64,000 nt of DNA, from NCBI RefSeq assembly GCF_028553765.1, contig NZ_CP067134.1, forward strand, positions 2,461,001 to 2,525,000. Direction: 5' to 3'. Position 1 is the first letter of the stretch, and every line of letters starts with the position of its first letter. The translations under genes and the position numbers were made by a program. This DNA is from Paracoccus stylophorae (GTDB taxonomy: Bacteria; Pseudomonadota; Alphaproteobacteria; Rhodobacterales; Rhodobacteraceae). Under the pieces are notes generated by a model that made no database searches, had not been told where the DNA came from, and was given only the letters and a program-made list of their open reading frames with translations. Positions 1 to 7,973 of this stretch are shown piece by piece.

Positions 1-198
1 CCCTTCGAGCACCGTGTATTCGACGTCGAGATAGACGGCGCCGGTGGCGGCGCGGCGCGCCCAGCCGCCGGTCCAGCCTTGCGAGGGGTCGTCGTAGCCG
101 CCGGGGCGCAGTGAGGCCCGCACCTTGGCGAGCGTGCCCTTCGGGATGACGTTGGTGTTGGATTGGGCGGAGTTGAAGTCGTTCCAGGGTCCGGACAT
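1..198 (-). CDS. Phage protein, DUF669-like, 3' part missing
   Basis: The gene starts at 198 on the minus strand, with an AAGGAG-type ribosome site about ten bases upstream, and runs off the left edge, so only 66 codons are visible. The N-terminus reads MSGPWNDFNSAQ, followed by an IPKGT segment and a strand ending LDVEYTVLEG. That pattern resembles the start of DUF669-type phage proteins, which usually lie beside recombination ATPases. It follows the Sak4-like ATPase gene in the same leftward early operon. Assignment is by pattern only; it could be another small single-strand-DNA-associated phage protein. Confidence 0.6.
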   Translation of the reverse strand, partial: MSGPWNDFNSAQSNTNVIPKGTLAKVRASLRPGGYDDPSQGWTGGWARRAATGAVYLDVEYTVLEG

Positions 199-249
199 TG
201 CGCGGCTCCTTTCAGTTGGAGGATGGGACGCGCAGTGGCGTCAGAGGGG

Positions 250-283
250 AAAAGCCACCCCAGCGACCGGATCGGGACACCGG
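250..283. repeat. Intergenic repeat, copy 1
   Basis: A 34-base non-coding element beginning AAAAGCCACC and containing ACCGGATCGGGACA. It lies between the ATPase gene (ends 300) and the DUF669-like gene (starts 198). A second copy, with about seven differences, occurs at 1754-1787, also between two genes of the same operon. Placement just upstream of a gene in both cases suggests a shared regulatory or RNA-processing element; the function is not shown. Confidence 0.55.
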
Positions 284-299
284 GCGTGGCGAGAGGCGC

Positions 300-1175
300 T
301 CAGCCATGGCCGGGCTCCTGCGCGGGCGCGGGATCGGCCGGGGTCACCGGCGGCCATGTCAGGCGTTCGGAGGCTGGCGCCGCGGGACGCTGGATCTTCT
401 CCATCAGCCGGCCGAGATGCGGGGCCTCGACCCTGTCGAGGCGGCCGGAACGGTCCTTGGCCGGATAACCCCAGGGGTTCAGCGTCTGGCAGACGAAGGC
501 GCGCTGCGGCTGGCCGCCCTGGTCCGGGATGTCGGCCATGGTGATGACCTGATCGACGATCCCCGGCAGCTCGAGCCCGGTCTTCGAGCCGTCGATCTGC
601 GGCTGGAAGACCTTGCGGTTGAAGTCGTCGAGCCGCTCGTCAAGGATGCCGACGAACCAGACGTGCTTGCCGCGCGTGTGCTGCAGGTGGGTCAGCCAGC
701 CGATCATCTCACGGCCATGCAGCCCGTAGGCGCCGCGGATGTCGGGCTTGCCGGTCTTCTCGGAGAACGCTTCGGGCTGCCCACGGCACCACTGGAAGCA
801 GAGCCGTCCCGCGACGGTGATCGAGTCGATGAAGACGGTCTCGTATTTCCCGATCACCGTGGGATCGCCGTAGCGGCCGCAGACCTCGTCGAAATGCGCC
901 TGGCTGTAGGGCTGGTCCTCGCGCAGCGCCGGGTTCGGCCCGCCGATGAACACCGCGAAGTCGCGACATTCCTTCCAGGTGCGGGGCCGGAGCGTGTCGA
1001 TCTCCAGCCCCTCGACCGCCAGATCCCCAGCCTCGAGATCGAGGAAGAGCGTGGTCGAGGCGTTCAGCGTCCAGAGCAGGCTGGTCTTGCCGATGCCGGA
1101 CCGCCCGAAGATGACGCCCTTGATGCCCTTGCGTTGCGCGAGCCGCTCATCGGCGCCGATGATGGGAAGGGCCAT
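300..1175 (-). CDS. Phage RecA-like ATPase, Sak4-type
   Basis: A 291-residue ATP-binding protein. A Walker A motif (GRSGIGKTS) is near residues 24-32 and a Walker B-like strand ends ETVFIDS near residue 111. The size, the early operon position and the neighbouring DUF669-like gene fit the Sak4 group of RecA-core proteins, which act in phage single-strand annealing recombination. The start at 1175 (MALPIIGADE) overlaps the stop of the upstream 98-residue gene. The C-terminal 30 residues are proline/alanine-rich and probably disordered. The recombination role is inferred from family and context. Confidence 0.75.
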   Translation of the reverse strand: MALPIIGADERLAQRKGIKGVIFGRSGIGKTSLLWTLNASTTLFLDLEAGDLAVEGLEIDTLRPRTWKECRDFAVFIGGPNPALREDQPYSQAHFDEVCGRYGDPTVIGKYETVFIDSITVAGRLCFQWCRGQPEAFSEKTGKPDIRGAYGLHGREMIGWLTHLQHTRGKHVWFVGILDERLDDFNRKVFQPQIDGSKTGLELPGIVDQVITMADIPDQGGQPQRAFVCQTLNPWGYPAKDRSGRLDRVEAPHLGRLMEKIQRPAAPASERLTWPPVTPADPAPAQEPGHG

Positions 1176-1471
1176 CACTGGCCCTCCTTCTTCATCACCG
1201 CCGTGGCGGCGCGATCTGCGCCGATGCACCCCGCCTCGCGGGCGAGCTTGTAGAGGCGCTTCAGCGCGTCGGCGCGGCGGTAGGCGGCCGTGCTCTCGCG
1301 CTCCGCTTCCACGATCGCGAAGGCGATCTCGTCGACGGTCGCCTCGACGACCGGCAGCGGCTCGCGCGGTTCGTCTCCGGGACGCTGCGGGAGGGAGATG
1401 GTTTCGGGGAGATCTTCGAGGGCGTAGTTCACCTTGCGAAGACGGGTGATGGCGTCCGACTGGTCCGGCAT
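1175..1471 (-). CDS. Hypothetical phage protein, 98 aa
   Basis: A small acidic-then-basic protein (MPDQSDAITRLRK...) with a long predicted helix rich in Ala, Glu and Arg in its second half. No family is recognised. It overlaps the start codon of the Sak4-like ATPase, which suggests coupled translation and perhaps a joint role in early DNA metabolism. Start chosen at the first ATG giving a compact protein. Confidence 0.6.
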   Translation of the reverse strand: MPDQSDAITRLRKVNYALEDLPETISLPQRPGDEPREPLPVVEATVDEIAFAIVEAERESTAAYRRADALKRLYKLAREAGCIGADRAATAVMKKEGQ

Positions 1472-1509
1472 GGCGGTTCTCCGTGAGATGATGTGATCGA
1501 GGAGGCGCA

Positions 1510-1704
1510 TCACGCGGCCTCGCGGACGTCGGGCGCGGGCTCGGCGACGTAGATCGCCAGCAGCGGCGTCCCGTCGGCATGGGCGCCGGCGTCCTCGATC
1601 TGATAGTTGCGGTTGGGCTCGCAGACCTCGGTCAGCTCCCAGCGGCGATAGAGCCCCGGAAGACGCCTGAAATCCTCGAGCGACAGATCGGCAGTGCAGT
1701 TCAT
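1510..1704 (-). CDS. Hypothetical phage protein, 64 aa
   Basis: A short protein (MNCTADLSLEDFRRLPGLY...) with no recognised domain. It is in register with the leftward early operon, between the sigma-like gene and the 98-residue gene. Copy 2 of the intergenic repeat lies just upstream of its start. The composition looks like a real globular protein rather than a shadow frame, but this is inference. Confidence 0.5.
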   Translation of the reverse strand: MNCTADLSLEDFRRLPGLYRRWELTEVCEPNRNYQIEDAGAHADGTPLLAIYVAEPAPDVREAA

Positions 1705-1753
1705 GCGTGTCTGCTTTCGGTTTGAGGGAAGGCGCTCGGGGCGCTCGAATGGA

Positions 1754-1787
1754 AAAAGCCACCGGCGGGACCGGATCGGGACATCGG
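1754..1787. repeat. Intergenic repeat, copy 2
   Basis: Second copy of the 34-base element described at 250-283, beginning AAAAGCCACC and carrying ACCGGATCGGGACA. It sits between the stop of the sigma-like gene (1789) and the start of the 64-residue gene (1704). Confidence 0.55.
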
Positions 1788-1788
1788 T

Positions 1789-2511
1789 TCAGGGGATTTC
1801 CTCGAGGGCGTCGTGCAGCCGGCGCATCGCGCGCTGGTACCGCTTGCGGGCGGCGGCCTCGGTCAGCCCCAGGTCAGCTCCCGCCTCGGCTTGGGAAAAA
1901 CCCTCGATCGCCACGCGGATCACCAGCACGGCGTCGTCGCCGAGCAGCTTCCGCACGGCGCCGTTCAGCCGGGCGTACCCATCCGCGCCGATTCCGCTGT
2001 CGCCGCTGTCCGCCACCTCGTCGGGGTCGGCGCCGCTGGCGAGATGTTCGCGCGCCGTGTCGCGCTGGCGCACGCGGATCATGTCGCGCTCGACGTTGCG
2101 GAGCACCGTGGCCGCGATCCAGTTGACGCGCCCGAGGTCGAGGCCGCGGACCGCCTCGGTAGTGCGCGCCAGCACGTCGGACGCGACCTCGTCAGCGGTG
2201 CCGAGCCTGCGCCAGAGCGACCGGCGCCGGATGGCGTCGAGGCCGGGCCAGAGCGCCAGCAACAGCATTGTCAGGGCGCTGTCGGACGCGGGCCCGTCGC
2301 CCTGCGCTGCCCTCACGAGAGCGGCGAGGATCAGGTTCTTCTGGCCCTGATCGCCGGGGGTGCGGTGCAGCCCGTCCAGCAGGGCCGCCGGATCCCGGAA
2401 CGCTGCAAGGGCGGCCTGCGTGCGCCGGATGGCGTCGAAACTGCGCTGGAAGTGAAGATTGGAGGAAGATTGCATGAGGTGATCACGGATCTCGTGCCAC
2501 GCGAAGGACAT
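1789..2511 (-). CDS. Sigma-70-family-like phage regulator
   Basis: A 240-residue protein whose C-terminal 60 residues resemble a sigma region 4 helix-turn-helix (GFSQAEAGADLGLTEAAARKR). The middle part (VNWIAATVLRNVERDMIRVRQRD) resembles region 2. The N-terminal 80 residues are not typical of ECF sigma factors. It lies in the early operon after a zinc-ribbon gene, so a role in switching phage transcription is plausible. The start at 2511 directly abuts a perfect 10-base-pair hairpin (2512-2540), which may control its translation. An alternative start is ATG at 2475. Confidence 0.65.
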   Translation of the reverse strand: MSFAWHEIRDHLMQSSSNLHFQRSFDAIRRTQAALAAFRDPAALLDGLHRTPGDQGQKNLILAALVRAAQGDGPASDSALTMLLLALWPGLDAIRRRSLWRRLGTADEVASDVLARTTEAVRGLDLGRVNWIAATVLRNVERDMIRVRQRDTAREHLASGADPDEVADSGDSGIGADGYARLNGAVRKLLGDDAVLVIRVAIEGFSQAEAGADLGLTEAAARKRYQRAMRRLHDALEEIP

Positions 2512-2540
2512 CGGACGCCTGCCTTGCGGCCAGGCGTCCG
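2512..2540 (-). promoter_or_regulatory. Hairpin abutting the start of the sigma-like gene
   Basis: On the minus strand the arms CGGACGCCTG and CAGGCGTCCG form a perfect 10-base stem with a 9-base loop. The last base of the right arm touches the ATG at 2511. The best Shine-Dalgarno match, AAGG, lies in the loop, ten bases before the ATG. A translational control element or a pause/terminator hairpin both fit. Confidence 0.55.
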
Positions 2541-2610
2541 GCGCCTTCTCGTGGCCAGGTCAGGACGTCGCGCGTCTCTGCGATTTCAGGGGGTTGGGTG
2601 AATGCGCGCG

Positions 2611-2856
2611 TCAGCGCGCGGGTGCCGTTGCGTTATTCAGCGTGGCGCAGCCCCGGCAGGTGGCCTGAACCGGAAAGCCCACGAGATACTCGTGCCCCCG
2701 CGCGAAGCGCAGGTGCATGCGGCCGTCCCGGCAGACGCCGAGCAGCTTCTCACAGCGCGTGCAGCGCCATTCCGAGTTGGAGGTGGTGGGCTTGGTCTTC
2801 GCGGCGCCGGACCAGCTCGTCTGGGCTGCCTGGCGCGAGGGGAAGGGAGTCGGCAT
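2611..2856 (-). CDS. Com-like zinc-ribbon protein
   Basis: An 81-residue protein with two CxxC knuckles, WRCTRCEKLL and QATCRGCATL, separated by about 30 residues, as in zinc ribbons. The first knuckle and following Lys-Leu-Leu resemble Mu Com, a translational activator that opens an mRNA stem-loop, but the family link is tentative. A strong ribosome site (AGAGGAGC) precedes the ATG. It is the first gene of the leftward early operon; the promoter is probably in 2857-2940, which carries the inverted CTAGA/TCTAG motif near the end of the upstream gene. Confidence 0.65.
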   Translation of the reverse strand: MPTPFPSRQAAQTSWSGAAKTKPTTSNSEWRCTRCEKLLGVCRDGRMHLRFARGHEYLVGFPVQATCRGCATLNNATAPAR

Positions 2857-2940
2857 GAAAGTGCTCCTCTGATGTGGAGCCCTTCCAATAATCAGCGGTT
2901 TGTTAGACCGTCCCGCCCGAAACCCTAGATGAACTCTAGA

Positions 2941-5136
2941 TCACGCGGTGTCGGTCGCCTCGCCGAGACGCCAATAGCGATTGCTCGAGCCGTGCCGGAT
3001 GTAAGTCGGATGCGCCTTCGCCCATGCGCCGGAAGAGAACAGCTGTCTGGGATTGTCAGACCCCATCCCGTCCATCAGGACCTTGGTCAGCCGCTGGCCT
3101 GTGCCATCGGTCGCCGCTTCAACAAGGCTTTCGAAGAGTTGGATCTGGCCCGCGCCGTCAAGCGTTAGCGGATCGAGACCCGGGATGATGAGCGTCGCAG
3201 AGCGAGGCGTGTGTCGTACAACTTGGGCGACTTGCGCGGAGGACGCCAGCGTTCGGTTCGCCTCGAATCGCCGAGCCATTTCCTCCTGGTCCAGATCGCC
3301 GAGGCTTCCGTCCTGAAGCAACAGGTCGCGTAGCGCGATCACGACGTTCGGCCCGAGGAATCGTGGTGGATCATTGGACACGGCGAGTACGAGACCAGGA
3401 CCCGCCGTATGTCGCGACCGAAGCGCATTCTCGACATTCTCGCGGGCTTTCAGATCGGCAAGGCGGCGCGCCAGGTAAAGCGGGACCTTTCGCTCACCCA
3501 GTGCAATCGGCCCAAGCGAGACGAGGAACTCGTTGATGGTTTCGATGTTCCTGATACCGAGAGAGCCAGCTATCGCCTGGTGGATGGTTTCGGCGAGCCA
3601 TGCTCGATCGATCCCGTACTCGATCGCATTGGTGTCGAGACGCAATCCGTCCGCCTCCCCAAAGGAACCGGTTTGTCGAACCGTCCCCGGCTCCGGACCC
3701 GTTTCCTGCTCAACTTCGACAACCTCATCGTCATCCTCGGCGAGCCCAATCACCTGCCGCCCTTTGCGGGCAATCAATCTCGCACTCACCAAGCGGGCTG
3801 GATCGACGCCCGCGGAGTTGAAGAATGCACCTGCAACAGTGTCGCCGGGCAGGTCGTACAGCGACAGAAGAAAGCCGAACCACTGCGCCCGTTCCTGATC
3901 GGTGAGCGTCCGCAGGTTCTGCGTAAGACCCCAGTGTTCGAGCAGTCGGAACCCAAGGTCCCGAAGGAACGGATCGCGCATGCTCTGCACGTCCGAACTG
4001 CTGCCATTCGAGATCGAGACCCGGAAGGTTCCCTTCTTGCCGTCTGATCGACGGGTGTAACCAATTGCGATGGCGATTTTTGTGAAGCCGAAACTCCGGA
4101 TCAGGGTGGCTGAATTGGCGACGTATTTCCGGACAACGTCCTCCATCGTGTCTTCTATGGTCACCTTGATGTTCAGCCGCCGGCCCCACGAGCCGAGGCG
4201 CACCTCGGCCTCGACTACCGCCGCCAGCGTGATCTCGACATCGTCGAAATCCGGGCGATCCAGATCGAAGGAGGACCTGAAGCGTTCGAGGTTAAACTCT
4301 CGGCGGGTCAGCGGCTTGGCCGAAGGCGGGCGCCCTAGAACGACCTCCGCGAAGACTTTCGAGGTTTTTTCGCGAACCTCGCCGCTGGCTGATGCGACCT
4401 CGATTTTCTTCAGCTTGGGCGTGTAGATCAGGACAGCCTCGTGTGATGGCCTGTAGTAGTGGACGGTCCAGCCCCCTTCCTCGCGATGATTGTCGATACT
4501 TGACAGGGGCCCGGGATGGCGCAGGGCGACCATGAAGGACGGCGGGTAGTTGGCGGTCTCGGGCAATTCGAGGACGGACGCGGTGACCTTGCCCTTCAGT
4601 CCCAGAGCTTCCTGAACAGCGTCACAGAGCTTCTCGTCAGGGATTCCCTCTGCGTCGGCAACAGAATCGTGGTCGAAGTCCACCTCGCAGCATGTGTAGT
4701 ACGTCCGCCGTTCTCGATAGCGCCGCGCGGCATAGAAGCTCTGGGCGTCGTGAAAGTGCATCGGGAAGACCGTGCGCATCCAGATGCTCTTGCACAGCAG
4801 GTCAGGCTGGGACTCATAATGGTCGTAGTCGACATTCTGCAGCCGTTGCCCCGCAACCGTGTCGAGTGAGGTCGCTCCCTTGTCCTGGCCCATGTCGAGC
4901 AGAGCGCCAGCGATGCCCTCAAGTAGCCCGATGATTTCCTTGTCCTCCGAACGCAGGTACGCACTCAGCGCGGCCTTGCCTTGATCATCGGTCGTGCCAT
5001 CAATGATTTCCGGCGGAGCGAGAAGAGTGTCGTCGGGCCGTTTGAAGCTGGCGAGAAACTGCCGGACCAGCGCAGCTGGGGCGCCCTGAAGGATACTCCC
5101 GAGGTTCGGTCCGAATTCGCTCTTCCTCCGCGCCAT
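2941..5136 (-). CDS. Orphan protein of 731 residues, function unknown
   Basis: A long intact gene with a good ribosome site (GAGGTGA) seven bases before the ATG. No domain, transmembrane segment, signal peptide, Walker motif or nuclease motif could be recognised. Visible features are a Tyr/His/Cys-rich stretch near residues 110-150 (YYTCCEVDFDHD) and an acidic run near residue 470 (EDDDEVVEVEQE). By eye the G+C is lower than in the phage genes on either side, suggesting separate acquisition. It lies between the early operon and the divergent recombinase operon, a common place for accessory phage genes such as superinfection-exclusion or defence genes; that role is inference only. Confidence 0.8.
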   Translation of the reverse strand: MARRKSEFGPNLGSILQGAPAALVRQFLASFKRPDDTLLAPPEIIDGTTDDQGKAALSAYLRSEDKEIIGLLEGIAGALLDMGQDKGATSLDTVAGQRLQNVDYDHYESQPDLLCKSIWMRTVFPMHFHDAQSFYAARRYRERRTYYTCCEVDFDHDSVADAEGIPDEKLCDAVQEALGLKGKVTASVLELPETANYPPSFMVALRHPGPLSSIDNHREEGGWTVHYYRPSHEAVLIYTPKLKKIEVASASGEVREKTSKVFAEVVLGRPPSAKPLTRREFNLERFRSSFDLDRPDFDDVEITLAAVVEAEVRLGSWGRRLNIKVTIEDTMEDVVRKYVANSATLIRSFGFTKIAIAIGYTRRSDGKKGTFRVSISNGSSSDVQSMRDPFLRDLGFRLLEHWGLTQNLRTLTDQERAQWFGFLLSLYDLPGDTVAGAFFNSAGVDPARLVSARLIARKGRQVIGLAEDDDEVVEVEQETGPEPGTVRQTGSFGEADGLRLDTNAIEYGIDRAWLAETIHQAIAGSLGIRNIETINEFLVSLGPIALGERKVPLYLARRLADLKARENVENALRSRHTAGPGLVLAVSNDPPRFLGPNVVIALRDLLLQDGSLGDLDQEEMARRFEANRTLASSAQVAQVVRHTPRSATLIIPGLDPLTLDGAGQIQLFESLVEAATDGTGQRLTKVLMDGMGSDNPRQLFSSGAWAKAHPTYIRHGSSNRYWRLGEATDTA

Positions 5137-5327
5137 GAACTCACCTCAATGAACAACTGCTCTCGATTGATTCAACCCACGATAATCATGGACATATCCG
5201 TGATCGGCAACCCCTGATGTTCTCTCCCTGTTCGCATTTCTGCATTCCGTTCTTCTGAGATGTCCCGTCCCGGGCGGCCGGGTGGCTTTTGATCGGTAAC
5301 AGCACCACCGATCACGGCTACCAAGAC

Positions 5328-5531
5328 ATGAAACGACCCAATCCGCTCCCGCCCGACCAGATGACCGCCGCCGAGCGCCGCGCCGAGCTGTGCGGCCTGC
5401 TGGCACTCGGGCTGCTTCGGTTGCGGATGCGGGAGACGGGCGAAGTATCTGACGATACTGGAGAACGTTGCCTACACTATCCGCCCGACCGATGCCGTCA
5501 TGCAACTCCAACTCGCCGGAGAAATGCATGA
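5328..5531 (+). CDS. Small conserved protein upstream of DUF2924
   Basis: A 67-residue protein (MKRPNPLPPDQMTAAERRAEL...) with a helical Leu/Arg-rich middle and a tail rich in Pro and Arg. Similar small proteins often precede DUF2924 and serine recombinase genes in alphaproteobacteria. Its stop overlaps the DUF2924 start by four bases (ATGA). The start at 5328 was preferred over 5289 because the conserved segment begins there. Function is unknown. Confidence 0.65.
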   Translation: MKRPNPLPPDQMTAAERRAELCGLLALGLLRLRMRETGEVSDDTGERCLHYPPDRCRHATPTRRRNA

Positions 5532-5983
5532 ACAAGCCCGATCCCATCCCCGCGCGCCTGGCCGCGCTCAAGAGCACGCCGACACCCGACCTGAAGCAAC
5601 AGTGGCGCGACCTGTTCGACAGCGAGCCGCCACCATTCAACCGCCGCTACCTCGAGTCCCGCCTGGCTTACCGCATCCAGGAACTCGCCTACGGCGGGCT
5701 GAAGCCCGAAACGATCCGGCGCTTGGAGCGGCTGGGCGAGGAACTGGACGGCGGCGACACGACGAAACGCAGGATCCGCGCCGACCGCGACCGCCCGATC
5801 ATTGGCACGCGGCTGCTGCGAGAATGGCAGGGCGTCGAGCAGATCGTCACCGTCACCGCCGATGGCTTCGAATGGCAGGGGCGGCCGTACAAGTCGCTGT
5901 CGGCCATCGCGCGCGCGATCACCGGCACGCGTTGGAACGGGTGGACCTTCTTCGGGCTGAAGAACCACAGGGGGCGGACATGA
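5528..5983 (+). CDS. DUF2924 protein
   Basis: A 151-residue protein with the usual DUF2924 elements: a helical N-terminus, RYLESRLAYRIQELAYGG near residues 38-55, then GTRLLREWQG and a C-terminal SAIARAITGTRWNGWTFFGL block. This family nearly always accompanies a serine recombinase and may help it bind DNA, but its role is not established. The start at 5528 lies in the ATGA overlap with the preceding gene, and its own stop overlaps the recombinase start in the same way. Confidence 0.85.
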   Translation: MNKPDPIPARLAALKSTPTPDLKQQWRDLFDSEPPPFNRRYLESRLAYRIQELAYGGLKPETIRRLERLGEELDGGDTTKRRIRADRDRPIIGTRLLREWQGVEQIVTVTADGFEWQGRPYKSLSAIARAITGTRWNGWTFFGLKNHRGRT

Positions 5984-7302
5984 CGAAGCCGCCGGCTAGA
6001 TCGAAGGTCGTCCGCAAGCTGAGGTGTGCCGTCTACACCCGGAAATCTTCCGAGGAAGGGTTGGAGCAGGAGTTCAATTCGCTCCACGCCCAGCGCGAGG
6101 CCTGCGAGGCGTATATCGCCAGTCAGCGATCTGAAGGCTTGGTGCTGGTCCGCGATCAGTATGACGACGGGGGGATCTCGGGCGGCACGCTGGACCGGCC
6201 ACGCCTGAAGCGGCTGCTGGAGGACATCGAGGACGGGCTGGTCGATGTGGTCGTGGTCTACAAGATCGACCGGCTCAGCCGCTCACTCGCCGACTTCGCG
6301 AAGCTGGTCGAGGTGTTCGACAGGAACGGAGTTACCTTCGTCTCGGTGACGCAATCCTTCAACACCACCACCTCCATGGGCCGGCTGACGCTGAACATCC
6401 TGCTCTCGTTCGCGCAGTTCGAGCGGGAGGTGACGGCCGAACGCATCCGCGACAAGGTCGCCGCCAGCCGGAAGAAGGGCATGTGGATGGGCGGGGTGCC
6501 GCCCTACGGCTACCGCGTCGAGAACCGGAAGCTGGTTGTCGACGAAGAAGCCGCCACGCATGTGCGCTGGCTCTTCGCCCGCTTCCTCGAGATCGGCTCC
6601 TGCACGGAACTGGCGCGGGAGGTCGGCACGCGCGGCCTCCGCACCCCGCGCGGCAATCGGATCGACAAGAAATACATCTACCGGATGCTCAGCAACCGCG
6701 CCTACATCGGTGAGGCGGTCCACAAGGGCGACAGCTATCCCGGCGAGCACGACGCCATCATCGATCAGGAAACGTGGGATCGCGTCCACACCATCCTGAC
6801 CGAAAGCCCCCGCAAGCGCGCTGCCCGCACCCGTGCCGCCACGCCCGCGCTGCTGAAGGGGCTGCTCTACGGTCCCGACGGCGCAGCCTTCTCGCCGACG
6901 CACACCCGCAAGGGCGGGCGGCTGTACCGTTACTACGTCAGCCAGACGGTGCTGAAGCATGGCGCCGGGGCGTGCTCCATCGGCCGCGTGCCCGCGGGCG
7001 AGATCGAGGCCGCCGTCGTCGACCAGCTACGCGCCGTGTTCCGCCAGCCGGAGATCGTGGCGGGGACATGGAAGGCGGCGCGGGCGGAGGATGGCGAGAT
7101 CACCGAGACCGACGCCCGCGAGGCGCTGACCCGGCTCGATCCCCTTTGGGACGAACTCTTCCCGGCCGAGCAGGCGCGCATCGTCGGGCTGCTGGTCGAG
7201 CGGGTCGAGATCGGCACCGAAGGGCTGAACGTCCGCCTGCGCATGGACGGGCTGGCGACACTGGCGCGCGAAATCACCACCGACATTGGAGCTGCCGCAT
7301 GA
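5980..7302 (+). CDS. Serine recombinase (resolvase/integrase family)
   Basis: A 440-residue site-specific recombinase. The catalytic serine is in YTRKS (S23). The resolvase core follows with YDDGGISGGTLDRP, YKIDRLSRSLADF and LNILLSFAQFEREVTAERI. A Recombinase domain (GGVPPYGYRV onward) follows, then a short C-terminus without the usual four-cysteine ribbon and a final helical segment. It is shorter than most large phage integrases. It would cut and join DNA through a 5'-phosphoserine link to integrate, excise or resolve the element. It is the third gene of a tightly overlapped operon and points toward the cargo, so an attachment site could lie just beyond it. Confidence 0.93.
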   Translation: MTKPPARSKVVRKLRCAVYTRKSSEEGLEQEFNSLHAQREACEAYIASQRSEGLVLVRDQYDDGGISGGTLDRPRLKRLLEDIEDGLVDVVVVYKIDRLSRSLADFAKLVEVFDRNGVTFVSVTQSFNTTTSMGRLTLNILLSFAQFEREVTAERIRDKVAASRKKGMWMGGVPPYGYRVENRKLVVDEEAATHVRWLFARFLEIGSCTELAREVGTRGLRTPRGNRIDKKYIYRMLSNRAYIGEAVHKGDSYPGEHDAIIDQETWDRVHTILTESPRKRAARTRAATPALLKGLLYGPDGAAFSPTHTRKGGRLYRYYVSQTVLKHGAGACSIGRVPAGEIEAAVVDQLRAVFRQPEIVAGTWKAARAEDGEITETDAREALTRLDPLWDELFPAEQARIVGLLVERVEIGTEGLNVRLRMDGLATLAREITTDIGAAA

Positions 7303-7688
7303 CCCGCGCCACGCCGATCCCCGACACCGTCACCATCCACGTTCCATTCCGCATCATCAAGCGCGGCGGACGGAAGGAGATGCAGCTGCCTGCAGACGTC
7401 CCGACTCAGCGCCGCCCCGACAATGCCCTCGTCAAGGCGCTGGCCCGGGCCTTCCGATGGAAGCGGATGCTCGAGTCGGGTGAGGTCACCACCATCGCTG
7501 AATTGGCTGAGCGTGAAGGAATCGCGGTGTCGTACGTCACCCGGCTTCTACGACTGACGCTGCTTGCGCCAGACATCGTGGAGGCCATTCTCGACGGGCG
7601 GCAGGGGCCGGAGGTGACGCTGGCGCGGTTGATAGAGCCGTTCCCATTGGAGTGGCAAGCGCAAGGGGCCCTTGATAACAAGCAGTGA
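7299..7688 (+). CDS. HTH protein downstream of recombinase
   Basis: A 129-residue protein that overlaps the recombinase stop by four bases. Residues 65-95 (TIAELAEREGIAVSYVTRLLRL) form a convincing helix-turn-helix. The N-terminus is a short beta-rich segment with KRGGRKEMQLP. Its position suggests a directionality or accessory factor for the recombinase, or a small regulator. This gene commonly trails DUF2924 and recombinase pairs; its function is not established. Confidence 0.7.
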   Translation: MTRATPIPDTVTIHVPFRIIKRGGRKEMQLPADVPTQRRPDNALVKALARAFRWKRMLESGEVTTIAELAEREGIAVSYVTRLLRLTLLAPDIVEAILDGRQGPEVTLARLIEPFPLEWQAQGALDNKQ

Positions 7689-7763
7689 CCAGAATGGGCA
7701 CTGATGGACTGGCTTGCCCCGGCTTACCCTGCTAGGATCCCCGAAATCTTCGAGAGGACAGGG

Positions 7764-7973
7764 ATGGTTATGCAGCCCGAACCCGCGATGACTGTTCGCG
7801 ACGTCGCTGGCTACCTGAACGTCGATGAAAAGACGGTCTACCGCCTGGCCAAGAGGGGTGAACTGCCCGGCTTCAAGGTTGCAGGCTCGTGGCGCTTCAA
7901 GAGGGCCGATCTGGACGCATGGATCGATCAGCAGAAGCAGGCTGCGCAAGATAATTCCGGGGGCGGGCATTGA
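7764..7973 (+). CDS. Excisionase-family HTH protein
   Basis: A 69-residue MerR/excisionase-type DNA-binding domain: MTVRDVAGYLNVDEKTVYRL followed by GSWRFKRADLDAWI. ATG at 7764 has GAGGACA upstream; ATG at 7770 is an alternative. Its stop overlaps the TTG start of hsdM, making it the first gene of the restriction operon. Proteins of this type often lead type I restriction operons and may regulate them; an excisionase role for the nearby recombinase is less likely but possible. Confidence 0.8.
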   Translation: MVMQPEPAMTVRDVAGYLNVDEKTVYRLAKRGELPGFKVAGSWRFKRADLDAWIDQQKQAAQDNSGGGH

